Positions 7,808 to 17,643 of a DNA stretch of 64,000 nucleotides are shown in pieces. The first letter of the stretch is position 1. Each line of letters starts with the position of its first letter. Under the pieces are notes generated by a model that was not told where the DNA came from, made no database searches, and worked only from the letters and a program-made list of their open reading frames with translations. The translations under genes were made by a program, and so were the position numbers. The stretch is taken from NCBI RefSeq assembly GCF_004362745.1, contig NZ_SNXY01000007.1, forward strand, positions 620,001 to 684,000, given 5' to 3'. The DNA is from Oharaeibacter diazotrophicus (GTDB lineage Bacteria; Pseudomonadota; Alphaproteobacteria; Rhizobiales; Pleomorphomonadaceae).

Positions 7808-8977
7808 TCACTCGTCGAGCGGCAGCATGAAATTGCCGGCCGGCGCGATCGGCAAGTTCTCGGCGTAGTAGGCCGCGAGTTCGGCCTTCGGGTCGACGTC
7901 GGCGAACGCTTCGGGATAGAGCACCTTGGCCATGTAGCGCAGGTAGACGTAGTCGTGGATGCTGCGCGTGCCGCCGTGGTAGATCGCGTGGACCCGGTGG
8001 TTCTTCACGGCCGGCAGGTCGGCCCAGCCGGCGCGCTCGGTGTAGGGGCGCAGCCGCTCGCGCGTGGTCGCCGGGTCGATGCCGAAGCCGAGCAGCACCG
8101 CGTGCGGCATCGACATCCACTCCGAGCCGGTCACGAAGATCGCGTCGGGCGCCTCGGACAGCACGTATTCCGGATTGAGCGGGCCCCAGCTCGCCACCTG
8201 GCCGGCCGCGATGTTGGCCCCGCCCGCGAGGTCGACGACGCCGGCCCACATGCCCTTGCCGTAGGAATTGCCGAACTCGTCGCGGCCCTTCTGGCCGAGT
8301 TCGACGTAGACCTTGGGCTTCGCGCCGGTCGCGGCCTTCGCCACCCGCGCGCGGGTGTCCTCGACCTTGGCGCGATAGGCGTCGGCGAGGCGCCGCGCCC
8401 GGTCCTCGGTGCCCATCACCTGCCCGATCACCAGCGTGCTCGCCACGTGCTTCTCGAGCGTCTGGGCGTTGTAGTCGACCACCACCAGCGGAATGCCGGC
8501 CTGTTCGATCGCGGCGGCGTTGGCGCCGAGATAGTCGTACTGGCCGGCCGAGAGGATCACCGCGTCGGGGCGGGCGGCGACGATCTTCTCCACCGACATG
8601 GTGGCGTTGTCGACGTCGCCGACGTCGACGAGGTCGCCGATGGCGGGGAACTTCGCCAGATAGGCCTCGTACTGGCGCGGCCGGTAGCCCTTCCAATAGT
8701 GCAGCGAGACACCGGCGAGCCGATCGGTCGCGCCGGGGCCGACGATGGCGATGAAGTCCTCGAAGTAGAAGCCGAGCACGACGCGGGTCGCGGGCTTCTC
8801 CAGCACCACCTCGCGCCCGAGCACGTCGGTGACGCGGATCTCCGCGCGGGCGCTCGAGAGCGGCACCGCGACGGCGAGGAGGGCGAGGAGGGCGCCGAAC
8901 ACGGCGCCGAGGAAAACGCCGAGGCGGGTCGGCGCGGGGACGCCGAAGCGGGTCGGCGTGGGGATCGCGGAGGTCAT
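7808..8977 (-). CDS. Periplasmic metal-chelate binding protein (FecB/BtuF class)
   Basis: 389-residue binding protein of the class III (siderophore/B12) fold. The N-terminus (about residues 1-45) has a long basic start and a hydrophobic core ending SSARA, a signal peptide. The mature protein has VTDVLGREVVLEKPATRVVL, then SVEKIVAARPDAVILSAGQY and the long connecting helix before GAKPKVYVELGQ, typical of the fold. Several exposed Met, His and Tyr residues (WMSMPHA, HDYVYLRYM) are notable but prove nothing about the ligand. The start at 8977 is an ATG 11 bases after the upstream gene's stop. Confidence 0.82.
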   Translation of the reverse strand: MTSAIPTPTRFGVPAPTRLGVFLGAVFGALLALLAVAVPLSSARAEIRVTDVLGREVVLEKPATRVVLGFYFEDFIAIVGPGATDRLAGVSLHYWKGYRPRQYEAYLAKFPAIGDLVDVGDVDNATMSVEKIVAARPDAVILSAGQYDYLGANAAAIEQAGIPLVVVDYNAQTLEKHVASTLVIGQVMGTEDRARRLADAYRAKVEDTRARVAKAATGAKPKVYVELGQKGRDEFGNSYGKGMWAGVVDLAGGANIAAGQVASWGPLNPEYVLSEAPDAIFVTGSEWMSMPHAVLLGFGIDPATTRERLRPYTERAGWADLPAVKNHRVHAIYHGGTRSIHDYVYLRYMAKVLYPEAFADVDPKAELAAYYAENLPIAPAGNFMLPLDE

Positions 8978-8988
8978 GGCGGGTCCGT

Positions 8989-9483
8989 TCAGTTCGCGTG
9001 GTCGGTGTGGCCGGCGTGGGCGTCGTGGCCGGCGTGGTCGGGATGGCCGCCGTCGGCGTTCATCTCGACGACGCCCTCGAAGGTGGCGAACAGCGCCACC
9101 CGCGCCGGATCCTCCTTCGCCTCGGCGGCGGCGAGGTCGGCGGCGAGCGCGTCGGCGTCGGCGGCGGGAATGCCCATCTGCCTCAGCGCGGTGGCGTCCT
9201 TGAGGGCGTCGCCGGCGCAAAGGTGCAGGGCCCAGTCGTGGCCCTTGCGCTTCAGCAGCGCCCGGCCGCCGCGGCCGTCCTGGGTCCAGCCGGCGACGGC
9301 GAAGTCGCCCTCGACCACCACCGGCGACACCGCGAGCGGCGTCTCCGGCTTGTCGAAGGTGGCCATCATCAGGTGCGTCACGGCGCCGACGTCGTCGTGG
9401 GCGGTGGCGGGCTGCGCGGCGGCGACGGCGAGCGCGACCAGCGCCACGGCGGCGACGGCGGCGTGGCGGATACGGTGGATCAT
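8989..9483 (-). CDS. His-rich periplasmic protein, probable copper-uptake-associated protein
   Basis: 164-residue exported protein with a signal peptide ending PATA near residue 28. The central part (THLMMATFDKP, VVEGDFAVAGWTQDG, WALHLCAGDALKDATALRQMG) resembles proteins annotated as copper uptake system-associated in alphaproteobacteria; I recall this family but could not check it. The last ~18 residues carry five His alternating with Asp/Gly/Ala, a plausible metal-binding tail. The position between a SCO protein and the chelate-binding protein supports a role in periplasmic copper handling. Confidence 0.65.
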   Translation of the reverse strand: MIHRIRHAAVAAVALVALAVAAAQPATAHDDVGAVTHLMMATFDKPETPLAVSPVVVEGDFAVAGWTQDGRGGRALLKRKGHDWALHLCAGDALKDATALRQMGIPAADADALAADLAAAEAKEDPARVALFATFEGVVEMNADGGHPDHAGHDAHAGHTDHAN

Positions 9484-9498
9484 CTGCTTTCCCCCTCT

Positions 9499-10104
9499 TC
9501 AGTCGGCAGCGATCAGGCGGCGGAGCTTGGCCACCCGGCTGTCGTGGTTCTCGTTGTAGGAAATCGCACCCGCGAACCGGCCGGCCGCGTCCATCAGGAA
9601 GACGGCGGCGGTGTGGTCGATCAGGAAGTCGCCGTCCGGCTGCGGGACCTTGGCGAAGTAGACGCGGTAGGCGGTGGTGACGGCGTCGATCTCGGCGGCC
9701 GTGCCGGTCAGCCCGAGCACCGGATGGGCGAAGGAGCCGACGAAGCCCTGCACCGTGTCCGGGGTGTCGTGCTCGGGATCGACCGAGACGAACACCACGG
9801 TGAGCGCGTCGGCCGCCGGGCCGATCGCGTCGCGCGCCGCGTCGATCTCGGCGAGTGTGGTCGGACAGACGTCCGGGCAGCGCGTGTAGCCGAAGAAGAT
9901 CGCGAACGGCCGGCCGAGGAGGTCGCGGTCGGTGACGACGCGGCCGCCGGCCCCGGCGAGGGTGAACGGACCGCCGATCGCGGGCGCGTCGGCGGCCGTG
10001 CGCCAGCGGCCGGATCCGTCGAGGGCGACGACGGCGGTGACGACCGCCAGCACCGCGACCAGGATCGCGGCGACGACGGCGAAGGACGGGCGCGGCGCCT
10101 TCAC
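9499..10104 (-). CDS. SCO1/SenC family copper chaperone
   Basis: 201-residue membrane-anchored thioredoxin-fold protein. A single N-terminal membrane segment (about residues 8-28) tethers it to the periplasmic face. The copper-binding CxxxC is TRCPDVC (Cys76, Cys80) and the distal ligand is in FLIDHTAAVF (His164). The VSVDPEHDTPD segment is a family hallmark. Such proteins deliver Cu to CuA centres of cytochrome oxidase or, plausibly here, NosZ. It is followed within 16 bases by the His-rich protein, in the leftward copper-import operon next to nos. Confidence 0.9.
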   Translation of the reverse strand: MKAPRPSFAVVAAILVAVLAVVTAVVALDGSGRWRTAADAPAIGGPFTLAGAGGRVVTDRDLLGRPFAIFFGYTRCPDVCPTTLAEIDAARDAIGPAADALTVVFVSVDPEHDTPDTVQGFVGSFAHPVLGLTGTAAEIDAVTTAYRVYFAKVPQPDGDFLIDHTAAVFLMDAAGRFAGAISYNENHDSRVAKLRRLIAAD

Positions 10105-10238
10105 GGCGCGCGCTCCGCGAACGTGCGGAACGGCACGGACGGGGACATGGACGTACTCCGGCGACCGGTCGGGTCACCTGGAGCGGCGACACCTCTTCGG
10201 TCCTGAACGGCGGGAACGGGCCGGTGGCCCGGGCGGCG

Positions 10239-10601
10239 TCAGGCGAAGGGGGGTGCTCGGGGGGATTGCGGCGCTGCGCCGGGCGGGCCGCGCGGCGGCG
10301 GCGTCTCGGCTACGGCCGCGAACACGGGCGCCTCGCGGTGGAGCGGGGCGGCGGCGACGGTCTCGGCGACCGGCGCGGCCGGCGCCTGGACGGCGTGGCA
10401 GAGGATGCAGCAGGCGGCGCCGTGACCCACCAAGTCGCCGGGCGCGCGGTGGTCGCCGCTCGACGCCTCGGTGCAGATCACGCCGGCGCCGGGGTCGCCG
10501 ATCGAGGCGGCCAGCGCCGGGGCGAGACCGGCGAGCAGCAGGGCGTAGACGACGAGGATCGTCGCCCACATCCGACAGCCCTGGCCGAGCGCCGCGCCCA
10601 T
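10239..10601 (-). CDS. DUF2946-like small membrane/exported protein
   Basis: 120-residue protein. The chosen ATG at 10601 has a purine-rich GGAACGGGA upstream; an ATG at 10571 is an alternative. A hydrophobic N-terminal segment (MWATILVVYALLLAGLAPAL) is followed by ICTEASSGDHRAP and GHGAACCILCHA, the Cys/His pattern of DUF2946 proteins, which often sit near copper genes. The C-terminal third is Ala/Pro-rich. It heads the leftward SCO/importer group with a 134-base gap. A second DUF2946 protein lies at 44562-44960. Confidence 0.6.
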   Translation of the reverse strand: MGAALGQGCRMWATILVVYALLLAGLAPALAASIGDPGAGVICTEASSGDHRAPGDLVGHGAACCILCHAVQAPAAPVAETVAAAPLHREAPVFAAVAETPPPRGPPGAAPQSPRAPPFA

Positions 10602-10697
10602 TCCCGTTCCACCGCGTCCTTGCACGACCCGGATAACACGCGCCGCGGGCCGCGCCAACGGCATCCGGATCCGGACGGATGGCGCCGCCGGCCGCGG

Positions 10698-10830
10698 TCT
10701 CATGCCGAGCCCGCAAGGTTCCGACCCGTGGTCGGAGCATTGCGGGCGAGAAGCGCCCGACCGGGCGCCGGCCGAAAGGCCGAAACCTCGAAAAGCCCCG
10801 ACGAGTCGGGACTTTTCGAGACTGGTCTCA
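10698..10830. repeat. Three-copy multi-hairpin repeat, copy 2 (inverted)
   Basis: Inverted relative to copies 1 and 3. The 34-base palindrome (one internal mismatch pair) is at 10787-10820, followed on the reverse strand by the GGCC, GCGCCCG/CGGGCGC and CCGACC/GGTCGG hairpins. It directly abuts the TGA stop (10828-10830) of the leftward CxxC mini-protein gene. Otherwise 10602-10827 holds no gene. Confidence 0.75.
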
Positions 10831-10998
10831 CGCGTCGGTGCAGGGCGCGGCCTCGGCGGCCTCGGCGGCCCGGGCCCGTTCGGCGAGCCGCTTCAGCATC
10901 GCCGGGCTCGGCACGCCGGAGCAGACCCGGCACCGGAGGTCCATCGGGATCTCGTCGTCGTCGAGCGTCCGGTCGGTCTCGCCGCGGGGCAGGCACAT
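10828..10998 (-). CDS. 56-residue protein with one CxxC motif, unknown
   Basis: Very small protein starting at ATG 10998, with a good AGGAGGAG nine bases upstream, which supports real translation. Sequence features: an acidic stretch DDDEIPMD, then LRCRVCSG (CxxC) and an Ala/Glu/Arg helical tail ending PCTDA. No membrane segment or signal. The CxxC may bind a metal or be redox active. It lies between the copper-import group and nosR, facing away from nosR, so it may share the divergent control region 10999-11249. Function unknown. Confidence 0.55.
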   Translation of the reverse strand: MCLPRGETDRTLDDDEIPMDLRCRVCSGVPSPAMLKRLAERARAAEAAEAAPCTDA

Positions 10999-11173
10999 GG
11001 TCGGGGTCTCCTCCTGTTCGGCCCCGAGCATTGCCCGATCCGCGGCGCGCGGTCCTTGATCGCGCGCGCCGCCCGTTCGCGGGCGCCTCGGCAGGATCGA
11101 CGAGGCTGGGCGACCGCCCCGTGCCGCTCGCCTCCCCCGTCCCGTGCCGCGGTCCGGCCATCGCGCCGCGAGT

Positions 11174-11187
11174 TTGCGTTTCGACAA
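11174..11187 (+). promoter_or_regulatory. Possible FNR/NnrR-type site upstream of nosR
   Basis: The 14-mer TTGCGTTTCGACAA has the TTG-N8-CAA frame of FNR/CRP-superfamily sites but is imperfect inside. It ends 62 bases before the nosR start, a plausible distance for activation of a nos promoter by an anaerobic or NO-responsive regulator. Weak evidence; no -10 was identified with confidence. Confidence 0.3.
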
Positions 11188-11249
11188 CGTCCGCCCGGGT
11201 CGGCGCCGCTACCCCCTTGGCTCGAACGAGGTCGGAGAGCGCCAAGGCC

Positions 11250-13502
11250 ATGACGGAGCGCGGAAGCCAGGGAATCGGGGCGCGTCTCGCCGGCTGGTGC
11301 CGGCGCGGCATCGCCGCGGCGGTGCTCGCCGTCGCCGCGGTGGCGGCGGCGCCTGTGGTCGCGGCCGAACCGTTGGTCGGCCACTTCCTCGACAGGGTCG
11401 CGCCCACCGACCTCGTGCCCGGCGCCGACGCCTTCGGCCCGGTCGACGCCGACGCCACCGTGCCGGCGCTGAAAGGCGGCGAGACGATCGGCCGGGTCTT
11501 CCTCACTTCCGACTTCGTGCCCACGACCGGCTATTCCGGCAAGCCGATCCACGTCCTCGTCGGCGTCTCGCCGCAGGCGGTGATCACCGGCGTGCGCCTC
11601 GTCAAGCATTCCGAGCCGATCGTGCTGGTCGGCATCCCCGAGGCCAAGATCCGGGCGGTCACCGAGAAATACGCCGGCCTCGACCTGAAGAAGGCCGCCA
11701 CCACGGACGGCGGCGGCCACGACCTCGAGGTCGTCTCGGGCGCCACCGTCACCGTCATGGTGATCGACGACACCATCCTGCGCGCCAGCCTGAAGGTGGC
11801 GCGGATGCTGAAGCTGCCCGGCGTCGGCGCCGACGTGGCGCCGGCTGCGGCCAAGCGGCTCGATCCCGCGGTCGACGCCGTCTCCGACTGGACCACGCTC
11901 GCCGGCGACGGCTCGCTGCGCCGCTTCACCCTCGACGTCGGCACCGTCAACCGCGCCTTCGCCGACCTTAAGGACCCGCGCGGCGCCGGCCGTCCCGAGG
12001 CGGGAGCCGAGACCGACGCCTTCGTCGACGTCTGGGTCGGCCTCGTCAGCCAGCCCTCGATCGGGCGCACCCTGCTCGGCGAGGCCGAATACGCCACCCT
12101 CGGCCGCATGCTGCGTCCGGGCGACGCCGCCGTGCTGGTCGCTGGCGCCGGCCGCTGGTCGTTCAAGGGCTCCGGCTACGTCCGCGGCGGCATCTTCGAC
12201 CGCATCCAGCTGATCCAGGGCGAGACTTCGCACCGCTTCCGCGACAAGGAGCACCGGCGGGTCGTCCGCCTCGCCGCCGCCGACGCGCCGGCCTTCGCCG
12301 ACGTCGACATCTTCGTGGTGCCGAAGGACGCCGGTTTCGATCCGGCGCGGCCGTGGCGGATGCAGTTCCTGGTGCAGCGCCCGGTCGGCCCGATCGAGAA
12401 GCTGTTCCTCACCTACGACCTCGACTACTCCATGCCGGCCCGCTACCTCGCCGATGCCCCGGCGGCGCCCGCGGCCGAGGCCGCGCCGTCCGATCCGCCG
12501 GCGGAGGCGATCGCCGCCCGCGACGCGCTGTGGCTCCGGATCTGGCAGGCGAAGAAGGCCGACGTCGCGATCCTCGGCGTCGCGCTCGCCGCCCTCACCG
12601 GGATCTTCTTCTTCCAGACCTTCGCGACGCGGAACGCCCGGGTGTTCGCGGCGATCCGCACCGGCTTCCTGATCTTCACCCTGGTCTTCGTCGGCTGGCA
12701 CGCCAACGCCCAGCTCTCGGTCGTCAACGTCCTCGCGGTGCTCCAGGCCTTCGTCTCGGGCTTCCGCTGGGAGACGTTCCTGATGGACCCGCCGATCTTC
12801 GTGCTGTGGTTCGCGGTGGCCGCCGCCCTGCTGTTCTGGGCTCGCGGCGCCTACTGCGGTTGGCTCTGCCCCTTCGGCGCCCTGCAGGAGCTCTCCAACA
12901 AGGTGGCGCGGCTCCTGCGCGTGCCGCAGGTGAAGCTGCCCTGGGGCCTGCACGAGCGGCTCTGGCCGGTGAAGTACATGATCTTCCTCGGCCTGCTGGG
13001 ACTGTCCTTCTACGGCCTCGACGTCGCCGAGCGCTTCGCGGAGATCGAGCCCTTCAAGACCGCGATCATCCTGAAGTTCGACCGGCCCTGGCCCTACGTG
13101 CTGTTCGCCCTGGCGACGCTCGCCCCCGGCCTCTTCGTCGAGCGCTTCTACTGCCGTTACGTCTGCCCGCTCGGCGGCGGCCTCGCGATCCCGGCCCGGC
13201 TGCACATGTTCCGCTGGCTGAAGCGCTATTCCGAGTGCGGCCACCCCTGCCAGGTCTGCGCCAAGGACTGCCCGGTGGAGGCGATCCATCCGACCGGCGA
13301 GATCAACCCCAACGAGTGCATCTCCTGCCTCAACTGCCAGGTCCTCTACCAGAGCACCGAGAAGTGCCCGGTGGTGATCGGCAAGCTCCGCAAGCGCGAG
13401 CGCTTCGAGCGGCAGAACGGGATCGCACTCGCCACCCATTCGGGCCGGCCCGCGCCGACGCAAGGCGCGAAGGCCGAACCGGAAGCCGCGCAGAGCGCGT
13501 GA
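11250..13502 (+). CDS. nosR: NosR, membrane flavo/iron-sulfur protein for nitrous oxide reduction
   Basis: 750-residue polytopic protein needed for nos expression and electron supply to NosZ. After a signal-like N-terminus ending VVAA (about residue 37) comes a periplasmic FMN-binding domain with SGATVT, Thr166 being the expected covalent flavin site. Several membrane segments follow from about residue 430, with two CxxxCP motifs facing the cytoplasm ([17 protein letters not shown]). The C-terminal ferredoxin-like region holds two 4Fe-4S clusters (CQVCAKDCP and CISCLNCQ). ATG 11250 is chosen because upstream in-frame sequence is low-complexity. First gene of nosRZDFYLX, 16 bases before nosZ. 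Confidence 0.95.
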   Translation: MTERGSQGIGARLAGWCRRGIAAAVLAVAAVAAAPVVAAEPLVGHFLDRVAPTDLVPGADAFGPVDADATVPALKGGETIGRVFLTSDFVPTTGYSGKPIHVLVGVSPQAVITGVRLVKHSEPIVLVGIPEAKIRAVTEKYAGLDLKKAATTDGGGHDLEVVSGATVTVMVIDDTILRASLKVARMLKLPGVGADVAPAAAKRLDPAVDAVSDWTTLAGDGSLRRFTLDVGTVNRAFADLKDPRGAGRPEAGAETDAFVDVWVGLVSQPSIGRTLLGEAEYATLGRMLRPGDAAVLVAGAGRWSFKGSGYVRGGIFDRIQLIQGETSHRFRDKEHRRVVRLAAADAPAFADVDIFVVPKDAGFDPARPWRMQFLVQRPVGPIEKLFLTYDLDYSMPARYLADAPAAPAAEAAPSDPPAEAIAARDALWLRIWQAKKADVAILGVALAALTGIFFFQTFATRNARVFAAIRTGFLIFTLVFVGWHANAQLSVVNVLAVLQAFVSGFRWETFLMDPPIFVLWFAVAAALLFWARGAYCGWLCPFGALQELSNKVARLLRVPQVKLPWGLHERLWPVKYMIFLGLLGLSFYGLDVAERFAEIEPFKTAIILKFDRPWPYVLFALATLAPGLFVERFYCRYVCPLGGGLAIPARLHMFRWLKRYSECGHPCQVCAKDCPVEAIHPTGEINPNECISCLNCQVLYQSTEKCPVVIGKLRKRERFERQNGIALATHSGRPAPTQGAKAEPEAAQSA

Positions 13503-13518
13503 ACGAGGGAAACGAGAA

Positions 13519-15438
13519 ATGTCCGAGACCGAGAAACTGTCGCGCCGCTCCCTGCTCGGGGGATCGGTCAAGACCGCGATGCTCGCCGGCGTGGCCATGG
13601 CGGGCGGGGCCGCCGGCGTCGGCGCCATCGGCGGCGTGTCGCCGAGCCGGGCCGCCGAGGGCGGCTCCAACGAGGTGAAGCCGGGCCAGCTCGACGAATA
13701 CTACGGCATCTGGTCGTCGGGTCAGACCGGCGAGCTCCGGATCGTCGGCGTGCCGTCGATGCGCGAGCTGATGCGTGTGCCGGTGTTCAACCGCTGCTCG
13801 GCGACCGGCTGGGGCGTCACCAACGAGAGCCTGAAGATCCTGACCGAGGGCCTGCTGCCCGAGACCAAGGCGTTCCTCGCCAAGCGCGGCCGCGTCACCT
13901 ACGACAACGGCGACCTGCACCACCCGCGCATGTCCTACACCGACGGCACCTACGATGGCCGCTACGTCTTCGTCAACGACAAGGCCAACACCCGCGTCGC
14001 CCGCATCCGCTGCGACGTGATGAAGGTCGACAAGATCGTCGAGGTCCCGAACGCCGCCGACCTCCACGGCATCCGGAACCAGAAGTATCCGCGCACCGGC
14101 TACGTCTTCGCCAACGGCGAGCACCGGGTGCCGATCCCCAACGACGGCTCCGTGCTCGACGAGCCGAAGAAGTACCGCTCGGTCTTCACGGCGATCGACG
14201 GCGACACCATGCAGGTGTCCTGGCAGGTCATGGTCGACGGCAACCTCGACAATTGCGACGCCGATTACCAGGGCAAGTACGCCTTCGCGACCTGCTACAA
14301 CTCCGAAGAAGGCGTCACCCTCGCCGACATGACCTCGGCGGCGCAGGACTGGGTCACCATCTTCGACATCAAGGCGATCGAGGCGGCGGTGAAGGCCGGT
14401 TCGGCGCCCATCGTCGGCGGTGTGCCGCTGCTCGACGGCCGCAAGGCGGCGAACTCGCCCTTCACGCGCTACGTGCCGATCTCGACCAGCCCGCACGGCT
14501 GCAACACCGCGCCGGACAAGCGCCACGTCGTGATCAACGGCAAGCTGTCGCCGACCTGCACGGTGCTCGACGTCACCCTCGTCGACGCGCTCTTCCACGA
14601 GAACGCCGATCCGCGCTCGGCGGTCGTCGCCGAGCCGCAGCTCGGCCTCGGGCCGCTGCACACCACCTTCGACGGCAAGGGCAACTGCTTCACCACGCTG
14701 TTCCTCGACAGCCAGGTGGTGAAGTGGAACATCGACCTCGCCATCCGCGCCTACAAGGGCGAGGAGGTCGATCCGATCCTCGACAAGGTCGACGTCGCCT
14801 ACCAGCCCGGCCACGTCCAGGCGACCATGGGCGAGACCGCCGAGGCCGACGGCAAGTGGGTGGTGGCGCTCAACAAGTTCTCCAAGGACCGCTTCCTCAA
14901 CGTCGGTCCGCTGAAGCCGGAGAACGAGCAGCTGATCGACATCTCGGGCGACAGGATGGTGATCGTCCACGACAGCCCGACCTTCGCCGAACCGCACGAC
15001 TGCATCATCGTCCACGCCTCCAAGCTCAACCCGCGCTCGTCCTGGGATCCGAACGACGGATATTGGGAGGAGGCGCGCCAGCAGGCGAAGAAGGACGGTG
15101 TCGACCTGATGGGCGACAGCAAGGTCGTCCGCGACGGCGACAAGGTCCGGGTCTACATCACCGCGGTGGCGCCGGCCTTCGGCCTCGACGCCTTCGAGGT
15201 GAACCAGGGCGACGAGGTCACGCTCTACGTCACCAACTTGGACGACGTCGACGACCTCACCCACGGCTTCACGCTGTCGAACTACGGCATCGCCATGGAA
15301 CTGCCGGCCCAGGCCACGGCGTCGGTGACCTTCACCGCCGACCGCGCCGGCGTCCACGCCTACTACTGCAACTGGTTCTGCCACGCCCTCCACATGGAGA
15401 TGCAGGGCCGGATGCTCGTCAAGCCGAAGGCGGCCTGA
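13519..15438 (+). CDS. nosZ: Nitrous-oxide reductase NosZ (Tat-exported, clade I type)
   Basis: 639-residue periplasmic multicopper enzyme reducing N2O to N2. The N-terminus has a Tat signal (SRRSLLGG near residue 9, then a long Ala/Gly hydrophobic core to SRAAEGG), typical of clade I. The seven-bladed propeller supplies CuZ histidines, e.g. in [18 protein letters not shown] and SPHGCNT. The C-terminal cupredoxin domain carries the CuA set in [15 protein letters not shown]: Cys617, Trp619, Cys621, His625, Met628, matching the known spacing. Full length and intact. Downstream genes supply copper assembly and NosR flavinylation. Confidence 0.97.
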   Translation: MSETEKLSRRSLLGGSVKTAMLAGVAMAGGAAGVGAIGGVSPSRAAEGGSNEVKPGQLDEYYGIWSSGQTGELRIVGVPSMRELMRVPVFNRCSATGWGVTNESLKILTEGLLPETKAFLAKRGRVTYDNGDLHHPRMSYTDGTYDGRYVFVNDKANTRVARIRCDVMKVDKIVEVPNAADLHGIRNQKYPRTGYVFANGEHRVPIPNDGSVLDEPKKYRSVFTAIDGDTMQVSWQVMVDGNLDNCDADYQGKYAFATCYNSEEGVTLADMTSAAQDWVTIFDIKAIEAAVKAGSAPIVGGVPLLDGRKAANSPFTRYVPISTSPHGCNTAPDKRHVVINGKLSPTCTVLDVTLVDALFHENADPRSAVVAEPQLGLGPLHTTFDGKGNCFTTLFLDSQVVKWNIDLAIRAYKGEEVDPILDKVDVAYQPGHVQATMGETAEADGKWVVALNKFSKDRFLNVGPLKPENEQLIDISGDRMVIVHDSPTFAEPHDCIIVHASKLNPRSSWDPNDGYWEEARQQAKKDGVDLMGDSKVVRDGDKVRVYITAVAPAFGLDAFEVNQGDEVTLYVTNLDDVDDLTHGFTLSNYGIAMELPAQATASVTFTADRAGVHAYYCNWFCHALHMEMQGRMLVKPKAA

Positions 15439-15442
15439 CGCC

Positions 15443-16741
15443 ATGCGCAAGCCCGCCATCCTCCCGGCGCTCCTCGCGGCGTCGCTCCTCGCCGGAGCGG
15501 TGCCAGCCGCCCGCGCGGCCGAGCGCATCGTCGCGGCGGCGCCGGGGGCGCTGGCGGCCGCGATCCGCGAAGCCGAGCCGGGGGACGTCCTCCGGCTCGG
15601 CGACGGCCGCTTCGACGGCCCGGTCCTCGTCGACCGCCCGCTCACCATCGCAGGCGGGCGCGACAGCCGGATCGTCGGGCCGGGCACGGGCTCGGTGATC
15701 CGCGTCACCGCCGACGACGTCGTGCTCGAGGGTCTCGCCGTCTCCGGCTCCGGCACCTCGCTCGCCACGATCGACGCGGGCATCGCGATCGACAAGGGCG
15801 TCCGGCGGACGGTGGTGGCCGGCAACCGCATCGTCGGCAACCTCGTCGGCGTCGACGTCCAGGGCGGGATCGACACCGTCGTGCGCGACAACGTCATCGT
15901 CGGGCGCACCGACCTGCGCCGCAACGAGCGCGGCCCGGGCGTCTACGTCTGGAACGCGCCGGGGCTCCTGGTCGAGCGCAACCGCATCGTCCGCGGCCGC
16001 GACGGCGTCTTCATCTCCACCTCCGCCGACGCGACCTACCGCGACAACGTCTTCTCCGAGCTGCGCTTCGCGTTCCACTCGATGTACGCCGACGACATCG
16101 TCGTCACCGGCAACGTCTCGCGCGGCAACGACCTCGGCTTCGCCTTCATGTTCTCCAAGCGGATCCGCGCCGAGGGCAACCTCTCGGTCGGCGACCGCAC
16201 CCACGGCATCTTCCTCAACGCGGTCAACGGCTCGACCATCGCCCGCAACGAGGTCCGCGGCGGCGAGAAGTGCCTGTTCTTCTACGACGCCAACCGCAAC
16301 CGCGTCGAAGGCAACCGCTTCGCCGGCTGTGGCATCGGCATCCACTTCACCGCGGGCTCGGAGAAGAACGTCATCGTCGGCAACGCCTTCGTCGGCAACC
16401 GCACCCAGGTGAAATACGTCGGCACCCGCTGGATCGAGTGGAGCGAGGCCGGCCGCGGCAACCACTGGTCCGACCACGCCGCTTTCGACGTCGACGGCGA
16501 CGGCATCGCCGACGCTCCCTACCGGCCGAACGACGTCGTCGACCAGCTGGTGTGGAGCCAGCCGATGGCCCGCCTGCTGCTCGGCACTCCCGCCGTCCAG
16601 CTGATCCGCTGGTCGCAGTCGCGCTTCCCGGGCCTCCTGCCCGGCGGTGTGGTCGACAGCCACCCCCTCGTGGCGCCCGGCGCCGCCGGCCTTCCCACCG
16701 GACCCGCCGTCGCCGCCCTGGACGGAGCCCGCAACCCATGA
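15443..16741 (+). CDS. nosD: NosD, periplasmic copper-site assembly protein
   Basis: 432-residue exported right-handed beta-helix protein required to build the CuZ centre of NosZ. A signal peptide ends ARAA at about residue 25. Repeated carbohydrate-binding/sugar-hydrolase-type coils (e.g. NRIVGNLVGVDVQGG, DNVFSEL, GNAFVGNRTQVKYVG) run through the mature protein, and the C-terminal segment NHWSDHAAFDVDGDGIADAP is a NosD hallmark. It starts 4 bases after nosZ and ends overlapping nosF by ATGA, so assembly factors are made in step. Confidence 0.93.
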   Translation: MRKPAILPALLAASLLAGAVPAARAAERIVAAAPGALAAAIREAEPGDVLRLGDGRFDGPVLVDRPLTIAGGRDSRIVGPGTGSVIRVTADDVVLEGLAVSGSGTSLATIDAGIAIDKGVRRTVVAGNRIVGNLVGVDVQGGIDTVVRDNVIVGRTDLRRNERGPGVYVWNAPGLLVERNRIVRGRDGVFISTSADATYRDNVFSELRFAFHSMYADDIVVTGNVSRGNDLGFAFMFSKRIRAEGNLSVGDRTHGIFLNAVNGSTIARNEVRGGEKCLFFYDANRNRVEGNRFAGCGIGIHFTAGSEKNVIVGNAFVGNRTQVKYVGTRWIEWSEAGRGNHWSDHAAFDVDGDGIADAPYRPNDVVDQLVWSQPMARLLLGTPAVQLIRWSQSRFPGLLPGGVVDSHPLVAPGAAGLPTGPAVAALDGARNP

Positions 16742-17643
16742 CCGATCCCGTCCTCGCCGTCGACGCCGTCTCGGTGCGCTTCGGCGCCGTCCGGGCCCTC
16801 TCGGGCGTCGGCCTCGCGGTCGCGCCCGGCGAGCGCGTCGCCCTGCTCGGCCACAACGGCGCCGGCAAGTCGACCCTCTTCAAGAGCGTGCTCGGCTTCG
16901 TGACGCCCGACGCCGGCACCATCGCCGTCGCCGGCGGCGCCCCGGGCTCGCTGGTCGCGCGGCGTGCCGTGTCCTACCTGCCCGAGGCCGTCGCCTTCCC
17001 GAAGAGCCTCACGGGCCGCGAACTCCTCGCCCATTTCGCCCGCCTCAAGGGCGAGGATCCGCGCGCGGCGATGCCGCTGCTGGAACGCGTCGGCATCGCC
17101 GCCGCCGCCGACCGCCGCGTCGGGACCTATTCCAAGGGCATGCGCCAGCGCCTCGGCCTCGCCCAGGCCCTGATCGGCCGCCCCGGCCTGCTCCTCCTCG
17201 ACGAGCCGACCTCCGGCCTCGACCCGGTGTCGCGGCGCGACTTCTACAGTGTGATCGCCGACGTCGCCGCCGCCGGCACCGCGGTGCTGCTGTCGTCGCA
17301 CTCGCTGTCGGAGGTCGAGAGCAAGACCGACCGCATCGTCATCCTGTCCGCCGGCCGCGTCGTCGCCGAGGGCACGCTCGCCGAGCTCACCCGCCGCGCC
17401 GGCTTGCCGATCGTCGTCCGCGTCGAGGCCGAGGCCGCCGACGTCGACCGCCTGCACCGCCACCTCGGCGGCACGCGCGAGAACGGCACCCGCGTCGTGC
17501 TCGCCTGCAGCGGCGACGACAAGCTGCCGCTGCTCGCCCGCATCGCCGCCGTGCCGGACCTCGTCGCCGACGTCGAGATCGTCCTGCCCGGTCTCGACGA
17601 CGTCTACGACCACTTCTCCCGCCGCCCCGGAGGCCCGTCGTGA
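16738..17643 (+). CDS. nosF: NosF, ABC ATPase of the nos assembly transporter
   Basis: 301-residue cytoplasmic ATPase pairing with NosY to power the NosDFY complex in CuZ maturation. Walker A is GHNGAGKST, Walker B LLLLDEPTSGLD, and the H-loop falls in LLSSHSLSEVE. The signature region reads YSKGMRQRLGLAQ, so SKGM replaces SGGQ, as in many NosF and ABC-2 type ATPases. The ATG at 16738 overlaps the nosD stop. A C-terminal regulatory extension of about 90 residues is typical of the family. Confidence 0.93.
   Translation: MTDPVLAVDAVSVRFGAVRALSGVGLAVAPGERVALLGHNGAGKSTLFKSVLGFVTPDAGTIAVAGGAPGSLVARRAVSYLPEAVAFPKSLTGRELLAHFARLKGEDPRAAMPLLERVGIAAAADRRVGTYSKGMRQRLGLAQALIGRPGLLLLDEPTSGLDPVSRRDFYSVIADVAAAGTAVLLSSHSLSEVESKTDRIVILSAGRVVAEGTLAELTRRAGLPIVVRVEAEAADVDRLHRHLGGTRENGTRVVLACSGDDKLPLLARIAAVPDLVADVEIVLPGLDDVYDHFSRRPGGPS

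Noticed and set aside
5987-8977. Vitamin B12 importer BtuFCD
   Set aside because: No cobalamin riboswitch precedes it and its operon partners are copper-related, so B12 uptake is less likely though not excluded.
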